In this document: in pieces, positions 1 to 10,243 of the stretch | Numbering within the stretch: the first letter of the stretch is position 1 | Layout: the number at the start of each line of letters is the position of its first letter | Assembly: GCA_025558095.1 (NCBI GenBank) | Contig: JAIVFI010000005.1 | Location: 620,001 to 684,000, forward strand | Reading direction: 5' to 3' | DNA: 64,000 bases | Source: Hyaloraphidium curvatum | Taxonomy: Eukaryota; Monoblepharomycota; Hyaloraphidiomycetes; Hyaloraphidiales; Hyaloraphidiaceae | Program-made: the position numbers and the translations under genes | The notes under the pieces: model-generated | Told to the model about the DNA's origin: nothing | Seen by the model: the letters and a program-made list of their open reading frames with translations, nothing else | Database searches by the model: none

Positions 1-2195
1 CTTCGGCTTCTTTGCCGACTGCGCGCACGAGGTCGAGCGGCTAGATTCCGGCCGTCGCCTGGTGCTCATCTACAACGTCGTACGCCGCGGCACCGGCGCC
101 GTTCCTTCCCTGCGTGGCGACGCATCCCACGACGCCGCCGTCGCGCGGATCGCGCGGTGTGCCCGGCTGGCCGCCCAGTTCGGGACGAGGTACCTGCTTT
201 ACCCTCTCGAGCACTCCTACACGCCGGCCTCGCTGGCGCACTCGGGCGCCAGCGCTTTCAAGGGCCGGGATGCGGCCGCCTGGCGCCTCCTCTCGGATCC
301 CGACTCTGGCTTCGCTGTCGGCGCCGCCGAGATCGAGCTCAAGGCCTCCGGGCAGGGAGACGGGTACTACGACCGCCGGTACGGCAGCAGCGAGGCCTCG
401 ATGGACTGGCATCCGGACGACGGAGGCGAGATCGACCTTAGCAGGGGAGCGATGCTGCACGCTGCGCTCAAGGGGGTCGCGCCGGCGGTGCTTCTGGAGC
501 CGGGAGGTGCCCCGCTGCCGGCGTTTGGGACGATGCAGATGGTCGGCTCGGACACGGACTTTTTCCGTTCGAGGGACAGGCCCAAGGATCGGCACGCGCA
601 CTACACCGGCAACGCCAGCGTCGATGTTGGTCACCCTTGCGATCATCGGTACCTTCTCGCTGACTGTCCGTGCGCAGGTCGAGTATCAGTACCGCACCAT
701 GGCCCTCGTACTGTTTCCTGACGACGCCGGATCCACGATCGCCGCGTGTTCCTCCGCGCCCGGCAAGCTCACCGAGCATGCACTTCGTGCGTGGCGCGTC
801 GCACCGACCGGGTCGCAGGCCAAATTGGATGGATTGGAACTCCTGCAGAGGGCCGTGGGCGCCGGCGCTACCTCAGCCCGGGGCGATGTTGCTCTGGAGA
901 CCCTCCGCGCACTGCCGGAACAAGTCAGCAAGGGCCCGATTGAGGAGCACCTGAAGCTGGCCCCGGCGGGAACGGCGCTCGTGATTGCCGGCGACAAAAA
1001 GCTTCTCGGCCTCGTCGGATGGCAGCGTGCGGTGGCGTGCGTGTCGGCGAGGGACATGCGGACGGATCCGGCTGGGGAGCTCGACCTCCTGCTCAAGCTG
1101 AAGGAACTCGATCCGACCCCGTCCTCTATCAAGACCGCCAAGGAACGCGAGCGGCTCGGCGCAGGCATAGTGGGCGCAATCTCGTCGGCGACGCACCCGC
1201 GCATCCTGGGCCAAATCGCCGTCAAGGCCAAGGCGTCCGGCGTCGCCGGTGGTGCGGGGATTGCAGCCGCCTGCACCGCCCTCTCGCGCATGCCCTTGCG
1301 TTGGGCCGGCGGGGCCGAGGGCGAGCTGCCCGTTTCATTCGTGGCCGTGGCCTCGCTCGCCGAGGGCGAGGACGAGCTTGGCAAGGTCGCATCGACTCTC
1401 GTGGCGGCACAACGACCGGAGCTGTTGACGGGCTGCCGCTCGCTGCGGGAAGCTTTTGCGCAGTGCGGGATCTGGGAATCGAAGATCCGCCCGGCGCTGC
1501 TCAAACTCTGCCCCGGGAGTGGGACCCGCGGCGCAGGAGGACCTCCTTCGGGGATGGCATTCCGGGAACTGCTGGACGCATGTGCGGACGATTCGGATGC
1601 GGGGAGCTTCGCCGTTGAAGCCTGCGCGATATGGGTTTCCCACGACCGCCAAGAGGCTTTCAAAGCGCTGCGCTGGGGTTCATGGTGGGCCGTGGCGCTC
1701 GCCGACTCGTTGGAATCCCTGCTCCGCGGCACGGGGCTCGACCTCGCGGTCGCCGAATGGACGGTCTCCTGCATGAGCACCGCGCCCGGCGCGGATCTCG
1801 CCCCGCTCGGCCGCGCGATCATGGCGCTCGAGGCGCAGTTCCCGCGCCCGGGGCCGGAGCCGAAAGGATGGCCTCACCTCCATGGATTGGGGCGGACTGC
1901 GGGGGGGCTGCCGGGCCCGGTAGCGGCGTTCCTGGGAGACGATGCTGCCGGCGCGACAAAGACCTTTGTCTTCCGCCGCAAGATGGACCGCGATCCCGTC
2001 GCGCGACTGCTGAAGCAGATTGCGCCCTCGGTCCAAGCAATGGAAAGCAGAGAGGGCACTGCGGAATGGAAATTAAGGCTGACAAAGACGCATGCCGCGC
2101 ACGATGCGGCCGTGGCCAAGCGGAAGCGGTGGGAAGCAACTGCCAACGCCGTCAGGAGGCTTGGAGGACTGCCGGACGGCACAGTGAAGAAGTGA
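1..2195 (+). CDS. 2OG-Fe(II) oxygenase-like protein, 5' end outside window
   Basis: The frame is open from base 2. Exon a (2-625) joins exon b (678-2195) across a 52-base intron (626-677) that starts GTTGGT and contains CGCTGAC. About 713 residues are present. The first 60 residues include FFADCAHEV and SGRRLVLIYNVV, the usual second half of the jelly-roll core of fungal-type 2OG-Fe(II) dioxygenases: a metal-binding His in HEV, then the strand before the 2-oxoglutarate-binding Arg. The next conserved block is YTGN, rejoined to VEYQYRTMALVLFP only when the intron is removed. The roughly 500-residue C-terminal part is helical, Ala/Leu-rich and not recognised; similar long tails occur on fungal members of this family. 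The substrate cannot be deduced, and the start and first metal ligands lie left of the window. Confidence 0.6.
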
Positions 2196-2565
2196 TCAGG
2201 TTAAGACGAGGCAGCACGGTCTGTGACAGCGGATGTTTTTTGATTGTATCCTGAGGTCATTTGCGCAAAATTGCCATTATTGATTGAGTTCTTTGAACGC
2301 GGCAGCACCGCCCGAACTCAGACCCGGCCAATGACGTGCCGAGCCGGCCTCTTGTTGACGCATCCCCGCGCATCAATCTGCTCGCGAGATGGTTTTAAAT
2401 GACCATTAAAATTTGTTCCGAGTCACAGAGGTGGTCGTGGACGCGAAATCGGATGATGACGGGGAACGGAAACTGGAATTTGGCTCGGCTTGAGTCAACG
2501 TCGAGCGGCCGCGTTCGCGTTCGTCATTCGTTCCCACATCACTATCCACAGCGAAGCGAAGAAGA
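2196..2565. other. intergenic region, no gene seen
   Basis: The spacer between the oxygenase stop and the next ATG is less GC-rich than the flanking exons. It holds an A/T-rich stretch (about 2392-2415, gttttaaatgaccattaaaa) that could belong to a 3' processing or promoter region. I see no supported ORF, tRNA or repeat. Confidence 0.5.
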
Positions 2566-3553
2566 ATGTCGGAAAGCACGGCCCGGACGGGCACGGAGGC
2601 AACGTTGTCCATGAGCGAAAGCGAAAGCGGGAGCACGGCAGAGCAGTCGGATTCGACAGGTCGGTGGCGCCGCTTTGGGCCCGAAGGTCGCGCCGCGAGA
2701 CTGACTCCCGCGCCCGTTCAGCGGTCGTGTTCCCGGCGTCAAAGGACGATCCCAAGTACCAGCTCTGGTTGCAGGCACTCGAGGAAGCCTTCGAGGAGTT
2801 GCAGAAGCGGAAGGACAAACCGCTCAAGCAGAAAAAGTGGAACCAAATCGGCGCCTACTTCATCGACAGATGGAATATAAGCCCACTCAAGAACCTAGTG
2901 TCGGGCGAAGGCTACCAGTCCGAAGACGTGGACTGGGCGGTCAACGGCATGATTCTTGTCGTACGTAATCGAACTCCTTGACTTCTCGAGTTCCCTCTCG
3001 ACTCACGACTGTAACAGAATGCTTTGCTGCTTACCATCCCATTCGAAATCATGGGCAACCTTGGCCATGACCATTGGTCCTGGCTGGAATCGGCCTATCT
3101 GGCCTGGTGAGCCGGCGCCTTCTACGGCCCAAACTTCGAATGCTGATCACTGACGCGCCGCACAGCGGATTCACGGCCGAGAATGCCACAGAGCTACTGC
3201 ATAGTGATTTCCTATTGCAGATTGGCTCACTCTACGGCATCATCCTATGCTCTGGAACTGTCGTTCTGATCTGCACCGTCTACTACTTCCTGCGCCCGCC
3301 GAAAAAGGCCCCGCACTTCAAAACTTGGTGGAACCGGGCGCGTTGGGTTATTCTGTTTATCGTTTGCGCAAGTGCGCTGTCGGACATGATGCTCGCCGTG
3401 CTCACGATGCAGATGTGGGGCAAGTACACTGTCCACCCCAGCATGGTCTGTGAGTGGCGGACGGGCCCGAAGGTCTTGAACGGAGGTGTCATGATGGCGA
3501 TGGTGTGGCTCGTCATTGTACTTCCATCGCTCTCATTCCTCATCATGATGTAA
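2566..3553 (+). CDS. four-exon integral membrane protein, unknown family
   Basis: Exons 2566-2659, 2722-2960, 3018-3106 and 3166-3553 join in frame to give 269 residues. Introns 1 and 3 carry ACTGAC; intron 2 begins GTACGT and ends GTAACAG. The first 32 residues are Ser/Glu/Thr-rich and disordered. Residues around 40-90 form a charged helical segment (KYQLWLQALEEAFEEL and onward). Hydrophobic stretches follow: ILVNALLLTIPFEIM, then LYGIILCSGTVVLICTVYYFL, WVILFIVCASALSDMMLAVL and MAMVWLVIVLPSLSFLIM, so three to four membrane spans are likely. A longer unspliced reading from 2490 also exists, but the splice model with the branch motif is favoured. I do not recognise the family. Only a membrane location is inferred. 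Confidence 0.6.
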
Positions 3554-3966
3554 CCGTGCGGTTTTGGGGATGTTTCATGTATTACATCATATCGGAAAGC
3601 CCATCCAAGTTTCGGGCTGGGCGCAAGTAGCAAACCTCGGCGAGACCAGCATTAAGACGGTCGGAAAGACGCACCAGGAGCGTTTGCTTTGATGCAGGCG
3701 TGTACAGACCGCACGGGGCCAACCGCTGGGGGACGGCGGGGGTCTGCCGCCCTCTGCGAACTTGCCCTGTTGCCTCACCCGCGGGTCTCGCTCTTAGTAG
3801 CTAGCCAGACAAGCATGGCTACGAAATCAATAGGTCTTCGGGATGGGGACATATAGAGAAAGTATGAAGGAACCAAGAATCTATTCTTCACATGTTGCGG
3901 CGTTGCTCTGGGTGCCGGACCACTCCGCTTCTCTGTGGCAACCGGTCTATAACCCCAAGAGACATG
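3554..3966. other. convergent intergenic region
   Basis: This spacer lies between the 3' ends of two convergent genes. It is relatively AT-rich in places (ATTACATCATATC near 3580). No supported coding sequence or RNA gene is seen. Confidence 0.5.
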
Positions 3967-4515
3967 TTAGAAAAGAATGCCATCGTCGGGGCCGACCCAC
4001 CAGAGCGATGCGTTCTTGCTCCTTGGCCTTTTACCCATCAGCGAAAAGACGTACGCCCCTCCGGTCATGTTTCCTCTTTCCGGGATCTGCCCAACCTGCC
4101 GCATCATATCGAGTATGTCGTTGCAGCCCTGGTACCGGAGCAGCTTCCCGTCCCTGAACTCGGCCAGCAGGTCGAACCCGTCCGACGCCATCCGCCGGCT
4201 GCCGTGCTCGGCCGGGCCGGTCGCCTCGGCGACCCAGTGGACCATCATGCTCGCGTCGTCGGCGCCGAAGAAGTGGCCCTTGATGGTGAACTTGAGGTCC
4301 GGGTATATCGCCCAGAACCTAGAAAAGTAGCTCTCCAGCTCGGCGTTGACCCCGTGGATCACCCGCGGCCAGAAGATCTGCTCGTCGAAATGCACCTCGG
4401 GGTCGAGAATCTCGCGGAAGAGCGAGAAGTCGCGCGAGTTCCACGCGTCGGCCCACTTCCGTGCAAAGTCCACGAGGAACGCGCGGTCAGGCTTCCACGC
4501 AGCGGGGTCGGGCAT
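3967..4515 (-). CDS. NTF2-like (SnoaL-type) protein
   Basis: A single exon encodes 182 residues, from ATG at 4515 to TAA at 3967. The pattern FARKWADAWNSRDFSLFREILDPEV, then a central aromatic-rich strand region (FTIKGHFFGADD, MMVHWVAEATG) and DGFDLLAEFRDGKLLRYQGCND, is typical of the cone-shaped NTF2/SnoaL fold: an N-terminal helix pair with W and D, then strands ending in GK and a polar pocket. Such proteins are small-molecule binding or isomerase-like, and no substrate can be assigned. The length fits the family with about 40 extra C-terminal residues. It lies upstream of, and in the same orientation as, the CoA-ligase gene's 3' end, about 400 bases away. Confidence 0.6.
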   Translation of the reverse strand: MPDPAAWKPDRAFLVDFARKWADAWNSRDFSLFREILDPEVHFDEQIFWPRVIHGVNAELESYFSRFWAIYPDLKFTIKGHFFGADDASMMVHWVAEATGPAEHGSRRMASDGFDLLAEFRDGKLLRYQGCNDILDMMRQVGQIPERGNMTGGAYVFSLMGKRPRSKNASLWWVGPDDGILF

Positions 4516-4919
4516 GGTGGGCGGGGTGCGCAGGAGTGGAGGACGGCGAATGTCGCGCACGGCGGTGCGCGACTGCTTGTTCGCGCAGGGCGGTTCGCGA
4601 TTACGGCGAACGTCTCGCGGCTTTGCGCGATTGGTTGCTCCGCACGAGCTTTTGTACGGGGGCCGGGGAAACGGTAAACCACCGAAAACGGGTCCAGTCG
4701 GCTCGCCCAGCCGACCGCCGATCGGCATATAGTGCCATGGCTGGGAGGCCAGTAGTGCTCAGTAGTGCAAACAGTAGTGCCCAACTCCAGTTACGCCACG
4801 AGCTGGTTACTAGAAGTGAGGGCGATCAACTAGCGTAAGGCAGTCAGGGCGGCCGCCGAACCATTCTATCGCAGAAGATCTATGCAATATGCACCACTCG
4901 GAAATCCACCGATGCCGCC

Positions 4920-6819
4920 TCAGAGTTTCGCCTTCGCCTTTGCCGCCTCGGCCCTCGCCCTGACCTCGTCCCTGATCTGCCTCCGCAGGATCTTGCCGCT
5001 CGGGTTCCTCGGGATCGCCGGCACGAACTCGACGCCCCCCCGCAACCTCTTGAGCGGGCTCACCAGGCCGTCCAGAAACGCCCGCACCTCGTCCTCCTTC
5101 GCCTTGGTTGCCTCGACGCCAGGCTTGAGGACCACGAACGCGCGCGGCACCTCGCCATGCTCCTCCGAGGGCATGCCGATGACGCACGAGTCCGCGACGT
5201 CCTTGTGCCGCAGCAGCAGGTCTTCCAGCTCCGCGGGGGCGATCTGGAACGCGTTGTACTTGATCAGCTCTGCGGACGGACGTCAGGTCACCTGCGAACG
5301 CGACCAAGCGCAACAACAACTACCAACCCTTGAGCCGGTCGCGGATCCAGAACTGGCGATCCTCGTCGCACGACACCAGGTCGCCCGTCTTGTAGAACCC
5401 ATCCTCGGTCCAGCTCCCGCGCGTGGCTTCGGGGTTGTTGACGTAGCCCAGCGCAACGTTGGGCCCGCGGATCCAGAGCTCGCCCTCCTTGTTGTAGCCC
5501 ACGGGCTCGAGGGTTTCGGGGTCGACGACTGGCAACCGATAGGGGGTGAACGCAGTCCGATCTCAAACGGGCTTTCAAGCTCACCCTTGACCTCGAGGTT
5601 GGGAAGCGGCACGCCGACGGAGCCGCGCTTGTAAGGGGTGTTGTGGCGGTAGAGGAGCGCGCCGCAGGTCCCCTCGGAGCAGCCGTAGCCCTGCTTAACC
5701 GGCACGCCAAACTTCTCGATGAGGATGTCCTCGACCTCGCCGCCCAGCGGCGCCGCGCCGCAGCCGATGCCCTCGACCGCCGAGAGGTCGTAGCCCGAGA
5801 GGTCCGTCTTGGCCAGCACCACGGCGAGCGGCGGCACGAGGCTGATGGTCTTGGTTTTGTACTTGGACCAGGCCTCGAGGGCGATCTTGAGGTCGAAACG
5901 GGGGTACACTGCGCCGTGGAGATGAGGTGAGGCCGGGGAGCGAAATAAACCGATCGAATCCACCCACCGACGGTCGTGGCGCCCATTTTGGGCGCCATAC
6001 AGAGGAACTGCATAAGACCGTTCATGTGGAACAGCGGGAGGAAGCAGGGCCGGTAGTCCGACTCGGCGGGGGGCTCGTTGGGATCCCGGAGGTACATGAA
6101 CTGCAGAACGTTGGCCACCAGATTGTACTGCGACAGAGCGACGCCCTTAGGCAGCCCAGTGGTCCCCGAAGAGTAAGGAACGAGCGAAGGGACCTCCTTG
6201 ATCTCCCTCTCGGTGAGGACGACCTTGCCGCCCACGTCCGCGTCGGTCAGCTGCTTCCCTCGCTCCGTGATCCCCTTGACGGTCGGATAGCCGGGCACGC
6301 CCTCGTCCATGAGGATCAGCCGCGAGTCCGGCAGCCCGGCCTCGGCGGCGGCCTCCTTGGCCGGTCCCAGGCACGTCGAGTGGGAGATCAGCAGGGTGGA
6401 CCCCGAGGATTTGAGCTGGTGGACGAGCTCGCGGACGGTGCTGGAACGGCAGCGGTCAGCACGACGTCGGGACGCGCCCCGGGACCGCGGAACACCCACT
6501 AGTTCGGGTTGCTGGGCGACAGCCCCCCTCCCGCGCCCATGAGCCCGAAGATGATTGCCGGCAGCCGGATGTCGTTGGGTCCGAACATGCACGCGATTTC
6601 GCCCCTCTTCAGGCCGCCCCACGGCGACTTGGGGTCGCGCAGGCCGCGGCCGAAGGCCAGCGCGTCCTCCCGGAGCTGCCCGTAGGTCAGCGTCTCGCCG
6701 GTCAGGCCGTCGATGTAGGCCGGCTTGGACAGCTGCGAGTCGGGCATGGACGACCAGACAAAGTCGTAGAAGCCCTGCACGGGGATGTCGAGGACGACAT
6801 CGGGCTTGAGGTGCACCAT
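4920..6819 (-). CDS. 4-coumarate-CoA ligase-like acyl-CoA synthetase, peroxisomal
   Basis: Five exons (6819-6500, 6440-5968, 5908-5585, 5528-5328, 5269-4920) join in frame to 555 residues, the normal size for plant and fungal 4CL-like AMP-forming ligases. The ATP loop is YSSGTTGLPKG, the A5 motif is YGCSEGT, the A7/A8 motifs are TGDL and RDRLKELIK, and the catalytic lysine sits in PSGKILRRQ near the C-terminus. Each intron is 56-59 bases; the first carries TGCTGAC and the fourth CCTGAC. The protein ends AKL, a type 1 peroxisomal targeting signal, so it probably activates fatty or aromatic acids inside peroxisomes. Its start faces the pterin dehydratase start 130 bases away. Confidence 0.85.
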
Positions 6820-6948
6820 CGTGCTCGCCGGAGTGAGGGAAGGATGACCGGGAACGTGGTCGGCCCGGAAGCGCCGCGTAAACAAGGCGCGCGTCAATCG
6901 ATCGTTCTAGCTCGCGCGGAACCCCGCTCGACGCGTCTCGATCCGCCG
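6820..6948. promoter_or_regulatory. divergent promoter with ATCGATCG element
   Basis: The 129 bases between two divergent starts must hold both promoters. ATCGATCG at 6897-6904 lies 45 bases before the pterin dehydratase ATG and resembles palindromes before several other genes in the window. No TATA box is evident. Confidence 0.35.
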
Positions 6949-7380
6949 ATGCTCTCGCGCCGCCTGTACGCGACGATGCCGCGCCGCCTCCTCACCGGCG
7001 CCGACCGCGCCGCCGCTCTCGCGCCGCTCGCGTCGCGCGGCTGGCGGGACCTCGCGCCAGCGCGCGACGGCATCGAAAAGACCTACGTGTTCAGGGACTT
7101 TGTCGAGGCGTGGGGTGCGTCCCTTTCCCCGCCTTCCCGTTGGCCGGCGGAGCTGACCGGATCGGTGCGCGCGGGACCGCGGCCAGGCTTCATGTCCCGC
7201 GTCGCGCTGCTCGCGGAGAAGCGGGACCACCATCCGGACTGGCGCAACGTGTACAACAAGGTCACCGTGCTGTGGGAAACCCACGACCTCGGCGGGCTGT
7301 CGACCTGGGACACGGAGCTGGCGGCGCGGTGCGACGAGGCGGCGGGGGAGGCGGCCGGCGCGGGCGCCGGCAGGTCCTGA
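6949..7380 (+). CDS. pterin-4a-carbinolamine dehydratase (PCD/DCoH)
   Basis: Exons 6949-7114 and 7187-7380 join across a 72-base intron (GTGCGT, GCTGAC, CAG) into 119 residues, the usual PCD length plus a short leader. The active-site block RDHHPDWRNVYNKV and the following VLWETHDLGGLSTWD are the family hallmark: adjacent His pair, Pro-Asp/Glu-Trp, and the later TH and G-L-S/T pattern. The enzyme dehydrates 4a-hydroxytetrahydrobiopterin to recycle the pterin cofactor of aromatic amino acid hydroxylases. The N-terminus MLSRRLYATMPRRLL is Arg-rich and amphipathic, so mitochondrial import is plausible; a second Met at residue 10 could give a cytosolic form. The tail is Ala/Gly-rich. Confidence 0.85.
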   Translation: MLSRRLYATMPRRLLTGADRAAALAPLASRGWRDLAPARDGIEKTYVFRDFVEAWGASLSPPSRWPAELTGSVRAGPRPGFMSRVALLAEKRDHHPDWRNVYNKVTVLWETHDLGGLSTWDTELAARCDEAAGEAAGAGAGRS

Positions 7381-7500
7381 GCGCGATCGTCCGCCGCCGG
7401 TCTTTGGACGTCGGATGGGTATGTCCGTCTATGTACGTCGATCGGTCTTCGTGCTCCGACTCGATAGATATCCCGGCCCCGTTCCGTCCCGCGCCCGCGA

Positions 7501-9702
7501 TCACTCCTCCCCCAGAACGTCCCCCACCAAAACCTTGTGCCCCCTCGACAGCCCCCTGATCCACCCCTCCACCGTCCTCCTCTCCTCCGCCCCGAGCCCG
7601 CGCACGCCGCACTTGCCCCCGCCGCGGAAGAAGAACCCCTCGGCCTGCCCGGCGCCGAGGTCCGCGACGGGCACGGAACGCCCGCTCGACCGGAGGACCC
7701 CACCCCCGTCCGCGACCAGCCTCACCGCGGTCGCGTTGCCCTCCTCGACGACCGACGCGAACGATGCGACGGGGTGCGCGAGCGGGCCGCCCGAGGCGCC
7801 GCCGGCGACCAGCAACGCCCTGAGCTGGGCGCCCTTTCCGGCGCAGGCGGAGAGGTCGCGGCGGCCGTACCGCCCGCGGCCGACGAGCCGGCCGTCGTGC
7901 GAGTGCAGGTCCGACGCCGGGCTGCGTGCCAGACGGGCGGCCAGCTGCGGGGCCCAGGAGACGGATGAGGGGTGCATGCCCAGGGGGGGCCAGAGGACGA
8001 GGGTGTTCGGGGGCATGGCCGAGCGTCCGGGCCAGGGGAGCGAGGTGCGGTCGTCCGCGGCGTCGGCGGCGGGGCCGGCGAGGCGGGAGAGGGTGACGGA
8101 GGAGCCGAGGAGGAGGGCGTCGTCGAGGTGGCCCGAGGCCGGGGTGCAGCGGAAGGCAAAGACGTCCGGGACGAGGAGGTGCACGGTCGCGAGGGGGTGC
8201 GCGACGAGCCAGGCCAGCGCGGCCGAGGCGGCAATGGCGGCACCCGGGGGCGTGGAGGCGCCGGGGGCGACGAGGACCACGTGCAGGCCGAGGGACCAGA
8301 CCCAGGCGGCCGTGGCGGCCGGCCAGGCGCCGGCGAGGGAGCGCGCGTACACGGCGGCGGTGTTGTTGCGCGGCCAGCGGCCCTGCGCCTGGGCGTTCAG
8401 GGCGATGTCGACGGCGTGCACCAAGGCGTCCGCGTCGAGCGCGCGAAGGCGGGCCTCCTCGGCACCCTCGTCGTTCGGTACGGCGTGCGAGTGTTTGCGC
8501 GAGCGCGGCCGGTCCTTCCAGAAGCGCGCGCGGAACTCGTCCGGCACGGCCGAGTGCGCCTCACCCGCGGCGGGGCCGGACGAGCCGTCGTATGACGCGA
8601 ACGGGCCCTCGAGGGGCACCACCGGCACAGCGCCAAACATGGCGGCCTCGAGCGCGCCGCGCTCGTGGCCCTCGGCGCCGCTCTCGACGTACACGGCGGC
8701 CATGGCCATCAGGCACAGCCGCGTGGACACGCTCTCGGCGTCGGCGTGGCCCAGCCGGATGACCTGCGTCCGCGGCGCGCGCAGGTCGCGCAGCCTGTCG
8801 AGCACGGCCTCTGGCAGCTCGGGCGTGTCGTCGTCGACGAGCACCAGGGGGCGCTTCTCGGCGCACGAGACGTTTGTGTCCTCGGCCTGCAGCGCGGGCG
8901 AGCAGTCCAGGCCCTCGTCCCAGCACATGTCGGCTGCCGTGACGGCGGCGGTCAGCATGGGGCGCGGCGGCGCGGCGGCGAGCACGCGCAGGGCGGCGGC
9001 GAGGGCGCGCGAGGCGGCGAGCGGCGTCGCCCAGCCTGCCAGGGCGTCGCGGCGCGAGGCGTGGCCCTCTGCGTCGGTCGCCAGCGCGTACGCGCGGATG
9101 CCCTTTGGCAGCAGGTCCCTGACCGGGTGCCCCTTGGGCATGACCTCGAAGTCGTCCCGCATGGCGTCTGGCGGGAGGCCTGCCCTTGCAGCAGACAGCA
9201 GCACGGCGTCCCCGGGCTGCAGCCCCGGCGGCGGCCAAGCGGGGACCGGCCGCACGCGGTAGTCGTCGCCGAAGCGCTGCGCGTCCGCGCCCCAGATGCC
9301 CGAGCGCGCGCCGGCGGCCAGCACGGCGTCGTGCCACAGGTGCAGCGTGCCCGCCGCCGGCCCGCCGGCCTCCTCGGCGTGCGGCGCCTCGGCCGGCCCG
9401 GTGCCGGCAAACACCCACACCGCGCCGCCCCACGCGGGCACCTCCAGCCGCCCGCCGCCCGCCGCCCCCGCGCCGCCCGCGCCCGGCCACGCCAGCCGCC
9501 CCGGCGCAGTCAGCGCCGCGACGCCCGCCAGCGCGGCAAGCAGCACAACCCGCTTCAGCACCCGCGACGGCCGTCCCAGCGACAGCCCCGCGGGGAGCCG
9601 CCGCGCCCGCATCTCGTGCGAAGGGCTGCCCGGCGGCGTCCGGCGGCCCATCTCCGGCGCCGCCCCGCGGGTCCGCGTGCGGTCGGGCGTGTGTCCATTC
9701 AT
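7501..9702 (-). CDS. large type II membrane protein, putative Golgi glycan enzyme
   Basis: An intronless frame of 733 residues runs from ATG at 9702 to TGA at 7501. Residues about 30-55 contain a basic patch and one hydrophobic helix (VLKRVVLLAALAGVAALTAP), giving an uncleaved signal anchor with the rest in the lumen. The first luminal third (WVFAGTGP, LHLWHD, RSGIWGADAQRFGDDYRV) and the middle third (PLVLVDDD, CLMAMAAVYVESGAEGHERGALEAAMFGAVPVVPLEGP) have a Rossmann-like alternation. GALEAAMFGAVPVVP resembles the donor-site segment of GT-B glycosyltransferases such as exostosins. Catalytic residues cannot be assigned. Many other type II proteins of this kind lie at 28-42 kb. Confidence 0.5.
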   Translation of the reverse strand: MNGHTPDRTRTRGAAPEMGRRTPPGSPSHEMRARRLPAGLSLGRPSRVLKRVVLLAALAGVAALTAPGRLAWPGAGGAGAAGGGRLEVPAWGGAVWVFAGTGPAEAPHAEEAGGPAAGTLHLWHDAVLAAGARSGIWGADAQRFGDDYRVRPVPAWPPPGLQPGDAVLLSAARAGLPPDAMRDDFEVMPKGHPVRDLLPKGIRAYALATDAEGHASRRDALAGWATPLAASRALAAALRVLAAAPPRPMLTAAVTAADMCWDEGLDCSPALQAEDTNVSCAEKRPLVLVDDDTPELPEAVLDRLRDLRAPRTQVIRLGHADAESVSTRLCLMAMAAVYVESGAEGHERGALEAAMFGAVPVVPLEGPFASYDGSSGPAAGEAHSAVPDEFRARFWKDRPRSRKHSHAVPNDEGAEEARLRALDADALVHAVDIALNAQAQGRWPRNNTAAVYARSLAGAWPAATAAWVWSLGLHVVLVAPGASTPPGAAIAASAALAWLVAHPLATVHLLVPDVFAFRCTPASGHLDDALLLGSSVTLSRLAGPAADAADDRTSLPWPGRSAMPPNTLVLWPPLGMHPSSVSWAPQLAARLARSPASDLHSHDGRLVGRGRYGRRDLSACAGKGAQLRALLVAGGASGGPLAHPVASFASVVEEGNATAVRLVADGGGVLRSSGRSVPVADLGAGQAEGFFFRGGGKCGVRGLGAEERRTVEGWIRGLSRGHKVLVGDVLGEE

Positions 9703-10243
9703 TCGTCGTCGCCGGCCTGGGCGGGCGGTGCGATCAAACCGCTCGCATTCGCCAAGCCAGTCACGGAAGACAGTGGAAAATGGAAAGACCACTGCTGGAT
9801 GAATTTCGAGCACGGATGTCGTCCATCCAGGTCCCCGGCCGGATCGGCCGGCCCGTGCCGTGGCTGGGTCCGCCGTCGGGGGCTTGCAAAAACACAGCAA
9901 TGCTGGAAGCACTTCAGGAGGTCTCGAATGAATGTAAAGCGCTCGAGTCACCTTCACACAGCGAGATCCATTCATAAATTGGAACTGGATCGGGACGGTT
10001 CCGGCTCCGCCCCGGGCACGAGTGCTGACCAGTGCTGCTGGCCCTCAAAACCGCCAGTGCCTCCATTGCAACATGCAGCTAGCTTACAGCAATCTGATCC
10101 GTGCTCATGCTACAGCTAGCTAGCGGTGAGCGGGTGGATCTGCGGAACCAGCGCGACCCAATCACGAACACGGCGCCTCGCGGGACGCCCGTCCACAACG
10201 GCTCTCGGATCCCGGACCTTCACGCGGGGACATGCGATAACCA
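9703..10243. other. divergent intergenic region
   Basis: This 540-base spacer separates the starts of the type II membrane protein and the helicase, so it should hold two promoters. It includes GCTAGCTAGCGG-like direct repeats near 10078-10120 (agctagctt, agctagctagc). No supported coding sequence is present. Confidence 0.45.

Noticed and set aside
7415-9262. A 615-codon + strand frame opposite the type II membrane protein
   Set aside because: Ser/Arg/Ala-rich translation without structure; the opposite strand has a signal anchor and a coherent domain.
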